64,000 nucleotides of DNA from Streptomyces sp. NBC_00178. Its GTDB lineage: Bacteria; Actinomycetota; Actinomycetes; Streptomycetales; Streptomycetaceae. The translations under genes were made by a program, and so were the position numbers. The DNA lies in the NCBI RefSeq assembly GCF_036206005.1, contig NZ_CP108143.1:1116001-1180000 (forward strand), given 5' to 3'. Numbering within the stretch: position 1 is the first letter of the stretch; each line of letters starts with the position of its first letter. The notes beneath the pieces were generated by a model. The model did no database searches. It saw only the letters and a list, made by a program, of their open reading frames with translations, and had not been told where the DNA came from. Below are positions 36,163 to 44,007 of this stretch, in pieces.

Positions 36163-37413
36163 TTGAACACGTCGCCGGAGAAGCCCGCGCCCGACACGCC
36201 GCACCGCCTGGACCCGTCCGGCGGGTGCCCCCACGCCGCCAACGCGCGACTGCTGGCCGGCGGCGCCGTCTCGTCGGTGGTGCTGCCGGGCGAGGTGAGG
36301 GGCATGGCGGTGCTGGGTCATGACGCCCTCAGGGAATTCTTGGCACATCCCGACGTCGCGAAGGACGCGCGGCACTTCGCGGCGCTGCGGGAGGGAGAGA
36401 TCCCCGACGGCTGGCCGCTGAAGACCTTCGCGACCGTGCAGGGGATGACGACCGCGGACGGGGCGGACCACCGGCGGCTGCGGTCCCTCATGAGCAAGGC
36501 GTTCACCACGCGCCGGGTGGAGCGGCTGCGCCCGCGCGTCGAGGAACTGACCGGCTCCCTGCTGGACGGCCTCGAACAGGAGTCCGCGGCGAACGACGGC
36601 GTCGCCGACCTGCGCGCGCACTTCGCGCTGCCCCTCCCGATGGGCGTCATCTGTGAACTGCTGGGCGTCGACGAGGAGCACCACGACAGGCTGCACACCC
36701 TCTCCAACCGGATCGTCGCCACCGACATCGGCCCCGCCGAGGTGACGGCCGCCAACCGGGAGATGGTGGACGTGCTCGCCACGGTCGTCGCGGCCCGGGC
36801 CGAGGACCCGAGGGACGACCTGATCAGCGCGCTGATCGCGGCCCGCGAGGCGGACGGTGACCGGCTCGGCCCGCACGAACTGATCGGCACCCTCATGCTG
36901 ACCGTCATCGCCGGACACGAGACGACGCTCAACCTGATCACCAACGCCGTGCGGGCCCTGTGCACCCACCGTGACCAGCTCGCGCTGGTCCGGGAAGGGA
37001 CCGCGAGCTGGGCGGACGTCGTCGAGGAGACGCTGCGGTGGGACAGCCCGGTCAGCTACTTCCCGTTCCGCTATCCGACCCGCGACCTGACACTCGACGG
37101 CACCGTGATCCCGAAGGGGACCCCGGTGCTCGCCGGCTACTCGGCGGCGGGTCGCGACACGAAGGCGCACGGCGAGGATGCCGGACGGTTCGACGTCACA
37201 CGCGAGAGCAGGGCCCGCCACCTCTCGCTCGGCCACGGCGCGCACTTCTGTCTGGGGGCGCCACTGGCACGCATGGAAGGCGCGGTGGCGCTTCGGGAGC
37301 TGTTCGCCCGCTTCCCCGCACTCACGCTCGCCGTCCCTGATCCCGAACTCCCCCGGCACGCCTCGTTCGTGGGGAACAGTGTGCGCGAACTTCCGGTGCG
37401 TGTGCACGGCTGA
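36163..37413 (+). CDS. Cytochrome P450
   Basis: 416-aa bacterial class I P450. I-helix oxygen-activation motif AGHETT (250-255), ExxR as ETLR (289-292), haem-binding loop LGHGAHFCLGAPLAR with Cys363. I start it at TTG 36163, which AGGAG precedes at 5-nt spacing; the frame is open far upstream but with non-coding character, and no better start is visible. It diverges from mbtH and is the only evident tailoring enzyme near the NRPS, so it may hydroxylate the peptide or acyl chain. No ferredoxin gene is adjacent. The last codons and stop lie inside a 20-bp inverted repeat. Confidence 0.9.
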   Translation: MNTSPEKPAPDTPHRLDPSGGCPHAANARLLAGGAVSSVVLPGEVRGMAVLGHDALREFLAHPDVAKDARHFAALREGEIPDGWPLKTFATVQGMTTADGADHRRLRSLMSKAFTTRRVERLRPRVEELTGSLLDGLEQESAANDGVADLRAHFALPLPMGVICELLGVDEEHHDRLHTLSNRIVATDIGPAEVTAANREMVDVLATVVAARAEDPRDDLISALIAAREADGDRLGPHELIGTLMLTVIAGHETTLNLITNAVRALCTHRDQLALVREGTASWADVVEETLRWDSPVSYFPFRYPTRDLTLDGTVIPKGTPVLAGYSAAGRDTKAHGEDAGRFDVTRESRARHLSLGHGAHFCLGAPLARMEGAVALRELFARFPALTLAVPDPELPRHASFVGNSVRELPVRVHG

Positions 37414-37442
37414 GCCGGCCCGCGCACCGGAAGTTCGCGCAC
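37381..37442 (+). terminator. Long hairpin at the 3' end of the P450 gene
   Basis: Perfect 20-bp inverted repeat: 37381-37400 pairs with 37423-37442, loop 22 nt. The left arm encodes the last P450 residues (VRELPVR) and the loop carries the TGA. It is probably a terminator that also protects the transcript end. Confidence 0.75.
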
Positions 37443-37625
37443 CGCGTCGGGCTGCCGGGCCGTCGCCGCGCGCGATGGCAGGACTGCGGGGCCGTCGGCA
37501 CGATCCCGCCCGGTCCGTGGCACCGGCCGATCCCGGCGGAAGGAGTCGGCACGGCCCTGAACACATGGCCCCGCGGGGCCGTATCACCCTGGGAATTCTC
37601 GTACACCGATGAAGGGAATGCCGGC

Positions 37626-38066
37626 ATGAGCGCATCGCAGGAGCGTCAGGTCCACCTCGGGCGTCGTACCGTCGTGGCGGCGGTCGGCGCGGCGGGGGTG
37701 GCCGCCGCTCTCACCGCGTGCGGCGGCTCGAAGGACGGCGAGGGCGCGGACACGGTGCAGCCGGCCGGGAAGGGCGGCGGTGAGGTTCTCGCCAGGACCA
37801 GCGACATACCGGAGGGCGGAGGGGTCGTCTTCGCCGACAAGGGCGTGGTGGTGACCCAGCCGGCCGCGGGCACGTTCAAGGCCTTCTCCTCCAAGTGCAC
37901 GCACCAGGGTTGCGCGGTCAAGGGCGTCGCCGACGGAGCGATCAGCTGCCCCTGCCATGGCAGTACCTTCGACGCGGCGACCGGAGAGGCCACGGCCGGA
38001 CCCGCCACACAGCCGCTGCCCGAGACGCCGATCAAGGTGGCGGACGGCGCGATCACACTGGCTTAG
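37626..38066 (+). CDS. Rieske [2Fe-2S] Tat-type lipoprotein
   Basis: 146 aa. Exported iron-sulfur protein, folded before export. Twin arginine at 13-14 followed by a hydrophobic stretch and a lipobox-like LTAC (Cys32). Cluster ligands Cys91/His93 in CTHQGC and Cys108/His111 in CPCHGS, the full Rieske set including both disulfide cysteines. GAAGGG precedes ATG 37626. Substrate or redox partner unknown; similar proteins are common in Streptomyces. Its TAG stop falls exactly on the left end of the adjacent IS remnant, so the native C-terminus may differ. Confidence 0.9.
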   Translation: MSASQERQVHLGRRTVVAAVGAAGVAAALTACGGSKDGEGADTVQPAGKGGGEVLARTSDIPEGGGVVFADKGVVVTQPAAGTFKAFSSKCTHQGCAVKGVADGAISCPCHGSTFDAATGEATAGPATQPLPETPIKVADGAITLA

Positions 38067-38363
38067 AGCGTGCCTCTTCGATCGGTTGGTCAGTTGATCG
38101 GATGTGCCCGTCTGATGAGTGACCACTGATGCGATGTGAGACCGGATCGAGCCGCTGATGCCGGCCGATCCGGTCCGCGGTCGGCGACGGGCCGATCACC
38201 GTCGAACCCTGGAGGCCATCGCGGAAGTACCGCACCTGCTCGCACTGGCGGGATCTGCCGGACGGCCATGCGAACGGACAAGCTCGCGATTGCCCACCAG
38301 GCCGCACTCCACCTCGCGGCCATCCTCATCCGGGCCGGCAGATGACCCACTGGAGAAGCTCTA
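38064..38363. mobile_element. Decayed IS5-family insertion sequence
   Basis: About 300-nt remnant bounded by TAGAGC at 38064-38069 and its inverse GCTCTA at 38358-38363. Inside are the N- and C-terminal ends of an IS5-type transposase with the middle deleted. Both neighbouring genes use the TAG at the element's ends as stop codons. The bases flanking the ends are YTAR-like (TTAG and CTAG), matching IS5-group target preference. Confidence 0.7.
38119..38345 (+). pseudogene. IS5-type transposase, N- and C-terminal fragments
   Basis: Reading from GTG 38119 gives VTTDAM, a TGA in place of the expected Trp, then DRIEPLMPADPVRGRRRADH and RRTLEAIA. A 2-nt loss then shifts frame before KYRTCSHWRDLP. 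After a large deletion the terminal part resumes as RTDKLAIAHQAALHLAAILI and stops at 38345. These are the recognisable ends of IS5-family transposases of roughly 250-280 aa. Three independent lesions (nonsense, frameshift, deletion) show it is dead and not recent. Confidence 0.8.
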
Positions 38364-38894
38364 GGACTGGCCGTCGGAGTCGAGGGCGTGTTCCTTGAGG
38401 AAAGCGCCCGCGTGGGCTGCCGCCTCTTCTGCGGTCGCGTACGGCGCCCGCTCGGCGACCGTGCCGGATGCTCCATCAGCGCCTCGCCCAGTCCAGCCCC
38501 AACCACCTGAAGGCGACTGCACCAGCTCGGCAGTCCCTCCGAACAGCGCAAGCGCGCCCGCTGTCGCGGGTGCCGGGCGGCTGACGGCACCGGGCCATTT
38601 CTTGCGGGCGCCCTGGCGAGTGATACCCCAGACAGCTCCCAACTGCTCATAACTCGCGCCGTAGGAGCCGGCGGTCACTGCCGCCCTCTCCGTGAGCCGC
38701 TTGACCTCGCCATCCATCACCTTCCACGCGGCCAGGACGGACAGCGCCGCTTCGACGGGGCTCGCATCCCACATCCGGTCGGCGGACAACCCGGTCTCCC
38801 GGGAGCGGATGGCCGAGGCCAGGGGGGTCAAGGCGTCGTACAGGACCTTGTCGAGCTCTGCCTGCTCTTCTGGGGTGATCTCAGAGACCGTCAT
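38361..38894 (-). CDS. Hypothetical protein with HTH-like segment
   Basis: 177 aa. The central segment YEQLGAVWGITRQGARKKWPG (about residues 83-103) looks like a helix-turn-helix recognition unit. An N-terminal helical region and a C-terminal EEAAAHAGAFLKEHA helix flank it. Similar small proteins occur in Streptomyces and may bind DNA; I know no function. A TTTACA / TAAAGT pair (17-nt spacer) places transcription start about at the ATG, implying a leaderless mRNA. Its TAG stop is formed by the right end of an IS remnant, so the native C-terminus may have been different. Confidence 0.65.
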   Translation of the reverse strand: MTVSEITPEEQAELDKVLYDALTPLASAIRSRETGLSADRMWDASPVEAALSVLAAWKVMDGEVKRLTERAAVTAGSYGASYEQLGAVWGITRQGARKKWPGAVSRPAPATAGALALFGGTAELVQSPSGGWGWTGRGADGASGTVAERAPYATAEEAAAHAGAFLKEHALDSDGQS

Positions 38895-38900
38895 GCGACA

Positions 38901-38929
38901 ACTTTAGTTCCCGAAACGGTCAATGTAAA
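38901..38929 (-). promoter_or_regulatory. Sigma-70-type promoter, leaderless transcript
   Basis: On the minus strand TTTACA (38924-38929), 17-nt spacer, TAAAGT (38901-38906), then 6 nt to the ATG at 38894. The segment is AT-rich relative to its surroundings. Good spacing and placement; start site inferred. Confidence 0.6.
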
Positions 38930-39282
38930 CAAAAGTCTCCGCGCCATATCGGTTGCCACCGCATCAGGGAGGCAGGCCCTAGGGGCGCGGGTTCGCGGGG
39001 GCTCCGGCGGGGCGCCGGTGGGCGCACGCTCCACGCGTGACGAGGCGAGCCGCTCCGGCTCCGGCGGAGACCCCACGCCGCCCCGCCTCCGGCGCCCGAA
39101 CCCGCTTCCGGCGCCCGCGAAACCTTCGCCGGTGTCCGTCCCTCCGGCTCGTCCGGAACGCGCGGAGGCGACGTACGGCGGAGGCACGCACCGGCGCCCG
39201 CCGGGGCATTGCCCCCGGGCGGGCGGAAGCCCCATGCTGTCGGGCATCCGGACGAACCCGGCGAACGCAGGAGGCCCCGCCC
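38930..39282. other. Intergenic region, nothing recognised
   Basis: GC-rich spacer between the HTH-like gene and the PNPOx-type gene. It contains short direct repeats of TCCGGCGCCCG about 19 nt apart (near 39085-39115), but no gene or operator I can defend. It probably holds the promoter for the gene at 39283. Confidence 0.4.
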
Positions 39283-39750
39283 ATGTCCGCCACTCAGCGC
39301 CGCGGGCGCCGGATCATGATGACCGACGCCGAACGGGACGCCTTCCTGGCCGGCCGGCGCACCTGCCGGGTGGCCACGGTCTCCGCGGAGGGGCGGCCGC
39401 ACGTCGGCCCGCTGTGGTTCGTGTGGGACGGCACCTCGCTGTGGCTCTACTCCCTGACGCGCAGCCTGCGCTGGGCACAGCTGCTGCGGAACCCGGGCAT
39501 CGCCGTCGTGGTCGACGACGGAGTGGAGTACGGCGAACTGCGGGGCGTGGAGCTGTCCGGCCGGGCGGAGTTCGTGGGGGAAGTGCCCCGCACGGGCGAG
39601 GACCATGACGAACTCGGCCCGCCGGAGCGGATGTTCGCGGCGAAGTACTTCGACCTGGACACCCTGCCGCACGATTCCCGGCATGCCTGGATCCGGCTCA
39701 CCCCGGACGCCGTCACCTCGTGGGACTTCCGGAAGCTGACCGGCGCTTGA
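39283..39750 (+). CDS. Pyridoxamine 5'-phosphate oxidase-fold protein
   Basis: 155-aa split-barrel flavin- or F420-binding protein. Motifs: MMTDAERDAFLAGRRTCRVATV (first strand), GRPHVGPLWFVWDGTSLWLYS (cofactor-binding strands), and SRHAWIRLTPDAVTSWDF at the C-terminus. AGGAGG precedes ATG 39283. Members of this group reduce or bind flavin/F420-linked substrates; true PNP oxidase activity should not be assumed. It is convergent with the LysR gene. Confidence 0.85.
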   Translation: MSATQRRGRRIMMTDAERDAFLAGRRTCRVATVSAEGRPHVGPLWFVWDGTSLWLYSLTRSLRWAQLLRNPGIAVVVDDGVEYGELRGVELSGRAEFVGEVPRTGEDHDELGPPERMFAAKYFDLDTLPHDSRHAWIRLTPDAVTSWDFRKLTGA

Positions 39751-39808
39751 GGACCGTCCCGCGGACCGCCGCCCACCGATCGCGGCGCCGGGTGCGGGAA
39801 ACACGCGC

Positions 39809-40723
39809 TCAGCCGGCCGGCTCGTGCAGCGACCGCCCCGCCTCGCGCAGTGCGTCGACGGCGGCCCTGATCGACGGCCTGCGGTCCGCGTCCGTGCGCC
39901 ACACGGCGTGGACGTGCCTGCGCATGGTCTGCCGCACCGGCACCAGCCGGACCCCCTCGGGGACGGGGCCACGCCCCAGCCGCGGTGCCACGCAGACACC
40001 GAACCCCGCCGCGATCAGGGCGAGTTGCGTGTGGTGTTCACCGGCCAGATGCGAGATACGCGGCTCGATGCCCTTGGACCGCAGCGTGAACACGAGCCAC
40101 TCGTAGCAGAACTCGCCTTCGGGCCAGGAGACCCACTCGTCGTCGGCGAAGTCCTCGAGGCCGACCGCCGTCCGGTCGGCCAGCGGATGGCCGGACGGCA
40201 TGGCGATGTCCGGTGCGTCGTCGAGGAGTCCGGCTCTGGCGAGACCGCCGGGGACCGGTAGCCGCTTGTTGCTCCAGTCGAGGACCACGGCGAGGTCCGC
40301 ATCACCCCGGAGTACGGCGCGGATCCCGCTTTCCGGCTCCATCTCCGCCGTACGCACGGCCAGTTCGGGGTGCCGCGCCCGCAGGGCCGTCAGCGCTGCC
40401 GGAAACAGCCCGCGAGCAGCCGTCGGGAAGGCCGCGAGCCGCACCTCGCCCACCACTTGGCCGCGCTGCGCCTCGATGTCGGACTGTGCGATCTCGACCT
40501 GGGAGAGGATCTTCGCGGCATGGCCCGCGAGCAGGCGGCCGGCGTCCGTGAGCCGGATCCCGCGGCCGTTCCTGGCCAGGAGCTGCTGGCCGACCTCGCG
40601 TTCGAGCTTGGCCATCTGCTGGGAGACCGCCGATGTGGTGACGTGAAGACCGTCGGCGGCGCCGCTCACCGAGCCGTGTCGCGCGAGGGCGTCCAGGGTG
40701 CGCAGCCGCTCCAGGTTCAACAT
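39809..40723 (-). CDS. LysR-family transcriptional regulator
   Basis: 304 aa. N-terminal winged HTH (residues 1-60: LERLRTLDALARHGSVSGAA then VSQQMAKLEREVGQQLL) and a periplasmic-binding-like effector domain. ATG 40723 is chosen because translation starts directly at the HTH; a longer frame to 40774 would run into the divergent promoter. It faces an EamA transporter gene across 73 nt, the standard LysR/target layout. Effector unknown. Confidence 0.9.
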   Translation of the reverse strand: MLNLERLRTLDALARHGSVSGAADGLHVTTSAVSQQMAKLEREVGQQLLARNGRGIRLTDAGRLLAGHAAKILSQVEIAQSDIEAQRGQVVGEVRLAAFPTAARGLFPAALTALRARHPELAVRTAEMEPESGIRAVLRGDADLAVVLDWSNKRLPVPGGLARAGLLDDAPDIAMPSGHPLADRTAVGLEDFADDEWVSWPEGEFCYEWLVFTLRSKGIEPRISHLAGEHHTQLALIAAGFGVCVAPRLGRGPVPEGVRLVPVRQTMRRHVHAVWRTDADRRPSIRAAVDALREAGRSLHEPAG

Positions 40724-40733
40724 GTAAGTGATG

Positions 40734-40774
40734 CTACGCGTAGGACCCAACGAAGTCTCACTTGTTCTACGCAA
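40734..40774. promoter_or_regulatory. Candidate LysR binding region
   Basis: A perfect palindrome CTACGCGTAG (40734-40743) plus a repeated half-site CTACGC (40768-40773), between the divergent LysR and EamA starts. Arrangement with a strong site near lysR and a weaker half-site toward the target is typical of LysR control; the binding itself is inferred. Confidence 0.5.
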
Positions 40775-40796
40775 TCACCCCCGTCATGGTTACTCC

Positions 40797-41834
40797 ATGA
40801 GCGCTCCCTCCGCACCGGGAACCCGGCCGGCCGCCGTCCCGTCGCCCGTGGCCCCGTCCCGGCTCCCCCGGCCTGCACGGCGGAGCCTGGACTGGCGTGT
40901 CCGCTTCGCCGCACTGTCCTTGATCTGGGGATTCAGCTTTCTGCTGATCAAGGTCGGCACCGAGGGGTACGCCCCCTTCCAGGTGACCTGGGGCCGCCTG
41001 TTGTTCGGCACCCTGGTACTCGTCGCCGCCATGGCCGTGCGCCGCGAGCGGCTGCCGCGTTCCGGCCGGACCTGGGTCCATCTGTTCGTGGCGGCGTTCT
41101 TCCTCAACGCCCTGCCGTTCTCGCTCTTCGCGTACGCCGAGCTGACCATCCCGTCCACGCTCGCCGGGATCTGCAACGCGACATCGCCGCTGTGGGGCAT
41201 GGCCCTTTCGGTCGTCGCGCTGTCCGAGGACCGGCCGACCCGCCGCCGCGTCGCCGGGCTCGGCCTCGGCTTCATCGGCGTACTCACCGTGCTGGGCGCG
41301 TGGCAGGGGTTCGCCGGGCTGGATCTCAGGGGTACGGCGATGGCCCTGCTCGCCTCGCTGAGCTACCCCGTCGGCTGGATCCACGTCCGCCGGACCCTGG
41401 CGGGCACGGGTGCGTCGACCCTGTCCCTCACGGGGAGCCAGTTGTTCGTCGCCACCGTGCAACTGGCTTTGATCACACCACTGTTCACCTCGGTGCCGGC
41501 TCGCTTTCCGCTGCTGCCGACGCTCGCGGTGATCGCGCTCGGCGCCCTCGGGACGGGCCTCGCCGTTCTGCTCCAGTACGGGCTCGTCCAGGAGGTCGGC
41601 CCGACGACGGCGCAGATGGTGACCTACTTCATCCCGGTGATCGCCACGGCCGCCGGTGTGGCCGTGCTCGGCGAGGAACTGAGCTGGAACACCCCGGCCG
41701 GCGCACTGGTGGTCCTGGCCGGAGCCGCCCTCACCCAGAGCCGGGCCCGGGGTTCGACAGCCGCGTCCCGCCGGATCACGGGCGCGGGCACGGACGCCGG
41801 AGCCGGCGCGGACGTCGGGCGGACTCAGCCGTAG
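40797..41834 (+). CDS. EamA-family (DMT) transporter
   Basis: 345 aa, ten hydrophobic segments forming two EamA repeats. The first repeat begins LSLIWGFSFLLIKVG and includes the helix-end FSLFAYAELTIPSTLAG. The second contains ALLASLSYPVGWIHVRR and ends GVAVLGEELSWNTPAGALVV. Probable exporter of a small metabolite or amino acid, controlled by the divergent LysR gene. ATG 40797 begins a short Pro/Ala-rich cytoplasmic tail. The 3' end overlaps the convergent MocR gene by 10 nt. Confidence 0.88.
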   Translation: MSAPSAPGTRPAAVPSPVAPSRLPRPARRSLDWRVRFAALSLIWGFSFLLIKVGTEGYAPFQVTWGRLLFGTLVLVAAMAVRRERLPRSGRTWVHLFVAAFFLNALPFSLFAYAELTIPSTLAGICNATSPLWGMALSVVALSEDRPTRRRVAGLGLGFIGVLTVLGAWQGFAGLDLRGTAMALLASLSYPVGWIHVRRTLAGTGASTLSLTGSQLFVATVQLALITPLFTSVPARFPLLPTLAVIALGALGTGLAVLLQYGLVQEVGPTTAQMVTYFIPVIATAAGVAVLGEELSWNTPAGALVVLAGAALTQSRARGSTAASRRITGAGTDAGAGADVGRTQP

Positions 41835-43156
41835 CTGACCGGGCGGACCGGGCGCGCCGCCTCCGCGACCGCGTCAGCCAGCGGTTCGATGTCGGCGGCG
41901 GTCAACGTCGACACGGTCAGCCGCACCCCCTGCGGCGACGCCATCCGGAAGCGCGCACCCGGGGCGACCGCCCAGCCCGCGTGCAGCATCCTGGCCACCG
42001 CGCCGGTCTCGTCGCTCACGGGCACCCACACGTTCATCCCGGCACGGCCGAACGCCGGCACCGCCCGCTCGGCGAGCGTCCGGATCAACGCGTCCCGCCG
42101 CTGCCCGTAGGACCGGGCGACCTCGACCGGGTCCACGGCGCCGGAGGCCCACAGGTGGTGCACGGTCCGCTGGAGCAGACCGCTCACCCAGCCGGGGCCA
42201 AGATTCTGACGTCCCGTCACCCGATCGACGGTCAGCGTGTCCCCGGTGAGCACAGCAAGCCGCAGATCGGGGCCGTACGCCTTGGAGGCGGACCGGAGGA
42301 ACGCCCAGTGCTCCGTGACACCCGCGAGCGGGTGCACTGCCAGGTCGACGATCGCGTGGCCGTGATCGTCCTCGATCAGGAGCACCCCGGGATGCCCCGC
42401 GAGGACGGTCCGCAGCGCGGCCGCCCGCGCGGAACTCACCGCGGCGCCGGTCGGGTTCTGCGCCCTGTCGGTGACGACCAGGGCCCTCGCCCCCGAGCGC
42501 AGGGCGCGCTCGACTTCGTCGGGCAGGGGCCCTTCGTCGTCCAGCGCGACCGGGACGGGACGCATGCCGAGCGCCGGGATCAGATCGAGGAGGGCGCCCC
42601 AGCCCGGATCCTCGACGGCCACCGGGTCACCGGGTCTGAGGTGCGCCGTCAGCACCCGTTCGATCGCGTCGAGCGACCCGGACGCGAGCGCGACCGGCCC
42701 GGCCGGGACTCCGTCGGCGTCCAGACCGGCCCGGATCAGACGCTCGAATTCGGGGAGTACGGGCGCGTCTCCGTACAGGCCGGGCCGGTCGGCGTACGCC
42801 CGCGAGGCCGCGGCGAGCGCGGGACCGATGTCCGGCAGCAGCGCGGGGTCCGGGTTGCCGTCGCCCAGTTCACGCACGCCGGGAGGGGCTTCCACCCGGA
42901 GGGAGCCGCGCGTGGTGCTGGCCGGTCGCGGTCGCACCCTGCTCCCCCGCCTGCCCGCCGTCTCGATGACCCCGCGCTCCCGCAGCGTGCGGTAGGCGGC
43001 GGCCACCGTGTTCGGGTTGACACCCAGCTGGAGCGCCAACGCCCGCATCGGCGGCAGCATATGACCGGGCGCGAGCTCGCCCGAGGCCACCCCGCGCTCC
43101 ACGCTCGCGGAAATGTCCGACGCGCCCCGCCCACTGATCCGATATTCTCCTAGCAC
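41825..43156 (-). CDS. MocR-type PLP-dependent regulator
   Basis: 443 aa. GntR-type winged HTH (1-75: SVERGVASGELAPGHMLPPM then NPNTVAAAYRTLRERGVIE) fused to an aminotransferase-fold domain. The PLP lysine is in FLRSASKAYGPDLRL, and VVTDRAQNPTG supplies the cofactor Asn/Pro pair. MocR proteins mostly regulate vitamin B6 or amine metabolism. The divergent gene encodes a PNPOx-fold protein, fitting B6-linked control. GTG 43156 has no Shine-Dalgarno but follows CATAAT by 7 nt, consistent with a leaderless transcript. Confidence 0.9.
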   Translation of the reverse strand: MLGEYRISGRGASDISASVERGVASGELAPGHMLPPMRALALQLGVNPNTVAAAYRTLRERGVIETAGRRGSRVRPRPASTTRGSLRVEAPPGVRELGDGNPDPALLPDIGPALAAASRAYADRPGLYGDAPVLPEFERLIRAGLDADGVPAGPVALASGSLDAIERVLTAHLRPGDPVAVEDPGWGALLDLIPALGMRPVPVALDDEGPLPDEVERALRSGARALVVTDRAQNPTGAAVSSARAAALRTVLAGHPGVLLIEDDHGHAIVDLAVHPLAGVTEHWAFLRSASKAYGPDLRLAVLTGDTLTVDRVTGRQNLGPGWVSGLLQRTVHHLWASGAVDPVEVARSYGQRRDALIRTLAERAVPAFGRAGMNVWVPVSDETGAVARMLHAGWAVAPGARFRMASPQGVRLTVSTLTAADIEPLADAVAEAARPVRPVSYG

Positions 43157-43162
43157 AAAGAC

Positions 43163-43180
43163 TATTATGCACTAGTGCAA
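43163..43180. promoter_or_regulatory. MocR operator in divergent promoter
   Basis: Perfect 12-nt palindrome TGCACTAGTGCA at 43168-43179 between mocR and the PNPOx gene. It overlaps TATTAT (plus strand, 43163-43168) and CATAAT (minus strand), so a bound regulator would cover both promoters. Cognate regulator inferred to be the adjacent MocR. Confidence 0.6.
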
Positions 43181-43190
43181 TGGAGAGCAC

Positions 43191-43877
43191 ATGCCGGACA
43201 GCGCCACACCCGCCGCACCCGGAGCGCCTGCCTACGAGCCCACGGAGCGCACGGTGCCGAGCCGCTCCAGGGAGCGCGCCTCGTACGACAAGGAGACCGT
43301 CCACGCGATACTCGACGCGGCGTACCTGTGCCATCTGGGCTTCGTCCGCGAGGGCGCGCCGGTCGTGCTGCCGACGCTGTTCGGCCGGATCGGCGAGCGG
43401 CTGTACGTCCACGGCTCGACGGGGTCACGCCCGCTGCGCGCGGCCGGCACCGCCGACCCGGGGCTCGCCGTCTGCCTGACGGTCACACACGTCGACGGTC
43501 TGGTGCTGGCACGCTCCGCCTTCCACCACTCGATGAACTACCGCTCCGTGGTGGTCCACGGGATCGCGCGCACGGTGACGGACCCCCAGGAGCGGCGCCT
43601 CGCGCTCGACGCGATCGTCGACCAGGCCGTGCCCGGCAGGTCCAAGGACTCGCGGCCCGCGGACACGAAGGAACTCGCGGCGACCGCGGTGATCCGCCTC
43701 GACCTCGACGAGGTCTCCGCGAAGATCCGCACGGGTGGCCCGAGCGACGATCCGGAGGACCTCTCCCTCCCCCACTGGGCGGGCGTCGTCCCGGTGACGA
43801 GGACCTACGGGACACCGGTGCCGTCCGAGGACCTGGACCCCGCGATCGGGGTACCGGACTACCTCGGCGGGCTCTGA
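43191..43877 (+). CDS. PNPOx-fold FMN-binding protein
   Basis: 228 aa, of the larger pyridoxamine-oxidase-like subgroup (Pyridox_ox_2 type). The N-terminal helix ERASYDKETVHAILDAAYLCHLG, the FMN-contacting TLFGRIGERLYVHGSTGS and the C-terminal LPHWAGVVPV are group-typical. GGAGAG precedes ATG 43191. It diverges from mocR over a shared palindrome, a pairing seen repeatedly in actinobacteria. It may modify or sense a B6 vitamer. Substrate not shown by sequence. Confidence 0.85.
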   Translation: MPDSATPAAPGAPAYEPTERTVPSRSRERASYDKETVHAILDAAYLCHLGFVREGAPVVLPTLFGRIGERLYVHGSTGSRPLRAAGTADPGLAVCLTVTHVDGLVLARSAFHHSMNYRSVVVHGIARTVTDPQERRLALDAIVDQAVPGRSKDSRPADTKELAATAVIRLDLDEVSAKIRTGGPSDDPEDLSLPHWAGVVPVTRTYGTPVPSEDLDPAIGVPDYLGGL

Positions 43878-44007
43878 ACCGCCGTCGACGGCGAACGGGC
43901 TCAGGTACGCAGCATGGCACCGGGCGAGGGGCGGGGCGGGGCGCGACCGGAAAGGGCGTCATCGGACGGGCCCGGCCGGGGGTGCGACCGGACACGGCGT
44001 CACCGGG

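Noticed and set aside
43943..44006. Imperfect 23-nt direct repeat (GCGACCGGAxAxGGCGTCAxCGG, copies at 43943 and 43984)
   Set aside because: GC-rich spacer sequence between convergent genes. Two copies with three mismatches is not enough for a functional claim.
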